Positions 4,981 through 5,400 of a stretch of 5,400 bases of DNA are shown piece by piece. Made by a program: the position numbers and the translations under genes. Origin of the DNA: Myxococcales bacterium (lineage in GTDB: Bacteria > Myxococcota > Myxococcia > Myxococcales > Anaeromyxobacteraceae); the NCBI GenBank assembly GCA_021784995.1, contig JAJYHA010000167.1:1-5400 (forward strand), read 5' to 3'. Every line of letters begins with the position of its first letter. Positions within the stretch are counted from its first letter, which is position 1. Under the pieces are notes generated by a model. The model saw only the letters and a list, made by a program, of their open reading frames with translations. It ran no database searches and was not told the DNA's origin.

Positions 4981-5400
4981 ATGGCGATCCGTCGCAGCCG
5001 CGAGATGAAGCCCCTCTCCAGCGAGCACCACCACGCGCTCCTGGTCGCGTACCAGCTCAAGAAGGGGCTGGCCGGGCACGGCGACAGCGCCGGGGCGCCC
5101 AGGGACCTGCCGGGGCTGGTCGCGCTCGCCCGGCGCTTCGAGGACACGACCTTCCAGGCCCACACGCGGGCCGAGGAGGAGCTGCTGTCGCCCCACCTCG
5201 CCGCGCCCGACGCGGCGCGGCTCCGCGACGAGCACCGGCGCCTGACGCGCCTGCTCGAGACCGCGCGCCAGGGCACGGCGCCCGACACGCGCCAGGCCCT
5301 GACCCTCTTCGCGGAGCTGCTGGAGCGCCACGTCCGGTGGGAGGAGCGCGAGCTCTTCCCCGGCTGCGAGACGGGCGTCGGCCCGAACGTGCTCGCCACC
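4981..5400 (+). CDS. Hemerythrin HHE cation-binding domain protein, N-terminal part (runs off right edge)
   Basis: The frame is open for 140 codons from ATG 4981 to the window edge. It shows the repeated metal-ligand pattern of bacterial hemerythrin-like four-helix bundles: LSSEHHHAL (His16-18), FQAHTRAEEELLSPHL (His61 and Glu65, HxxxE), RDEHRRL (His85) and LLERHVRWEERELFP (His117 and Glu121, HxxxE). These residues are expected to bind a di-iron centre; family members bind oxygen, nitric oxide or iron, or act in stress responses. No signal peptide or membrane segment is visible, so it is probably cytosolic. The bundle is essentially complete by about residue 128; what follows (GCETGVGPNVLAT) is either a short tail or the link to another domain beyond the edge. 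An internal ATG at 5005 (residue 9) is the alternative start. It diverges from fadI across a 136-base gap; a functional link to fatty acid oxidation is not shown. Confidence 0.8.
   Translation, partial: MAIRRSREMKPLSSEHHHALLVAYQLKKGLAGHGDSAGAPRDLPGLVALARRFEDTTFQAHTRAEEELLSPHLAAPDAARLRDEHRRLTRLLETARQGTAPDTRQALTLFAELLERHVRWEERELFPGCETGVGPNVLAT

Noticed and set aside
3508..5331. Extension of the fadJ frame far upstream, giving a 1330-residue protein
   Set aside because: The extension runs out of frame through fadI and is a low-complexity Arg/Gly/Ala-rich stretch. The real start has a ribosome binding site at 3514-3519 and gives the family length.

Overview
This is a very GC-rich bacterial window. 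The third codon positions of its genes are almost all G or C, and large open frames on the wrong strand arise for that reason alone. The gene content is a bacterial fadI-fadJ pair, an OmcA/MtrC-type surface lipoprotein with a collagen-like linker, and a hemerythrin-domain protein. Together with the base composition, this suggests a metal-reducing myxobacterium of the Anaeromyxobacter type. That assignment is inferred from gene style; there is no rRNA or other marker gene here.

Layout from left to right. Positions 1-614 (minus strand) hold the first 204 residues of a secreted lipoprotein: lipobox Cys20, a Gly-X-Y linker, then the N-terminal beta domain seen in OmcA/MtrC-family multiheme cytochromes. 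Its heme motifs, if present, lie beyond the left edge. Positions 615-897 are its upstream region, with a sigma-54-like -24/-12 element (688-704) and an 18-bp inverted repeat about 130-150 bp further upstream (809-826). An intrinsic terminator for minus-strand transcription lies at 898-932. Positions 933-1338 hold no convincing gene but do hold several perfect short hairpins. They form either a long 3' untranslated region of the fad operon or an unrecognised structured RNA ending at that terminator.

Positions 1339-4844 (minus strand) are a compact two-gene fatty acid beta-oxidation operon. fadI (acyl-CoA thiolase, 3525-4844) is followed after 17 bases by fadJ (enoyl-CoA hydratase / 3-hydroxyacyl-CoA dehydrogenase, 1339-3507). 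FadJ hydrates and oxidises trans-2-enoyl-CoA to 3-ketoacyl-CoA, and FadI cleaves that to acetyl-CoA and a shortened acyl-CoA. The two are expected to form a trifunctional complex. All the catalytic residues I looked for are present.

Positions 4845-4980 are a divergent control region with a plausible sigma-70 promoter for fadIJ, a palindrome touching its -35 box, and a hairpin just before the divergent gene. From 4981 to the right edge (plus strand) is a hemerythrin HHE-domain protein, open at the edge.

I see no mobile element, tRNA, rRNA or CRISPR array. The least explained part is 615-1338: the hairpin-rich stretch with its terminator, and the regulatory layout in front of the cytochrome-like gene.
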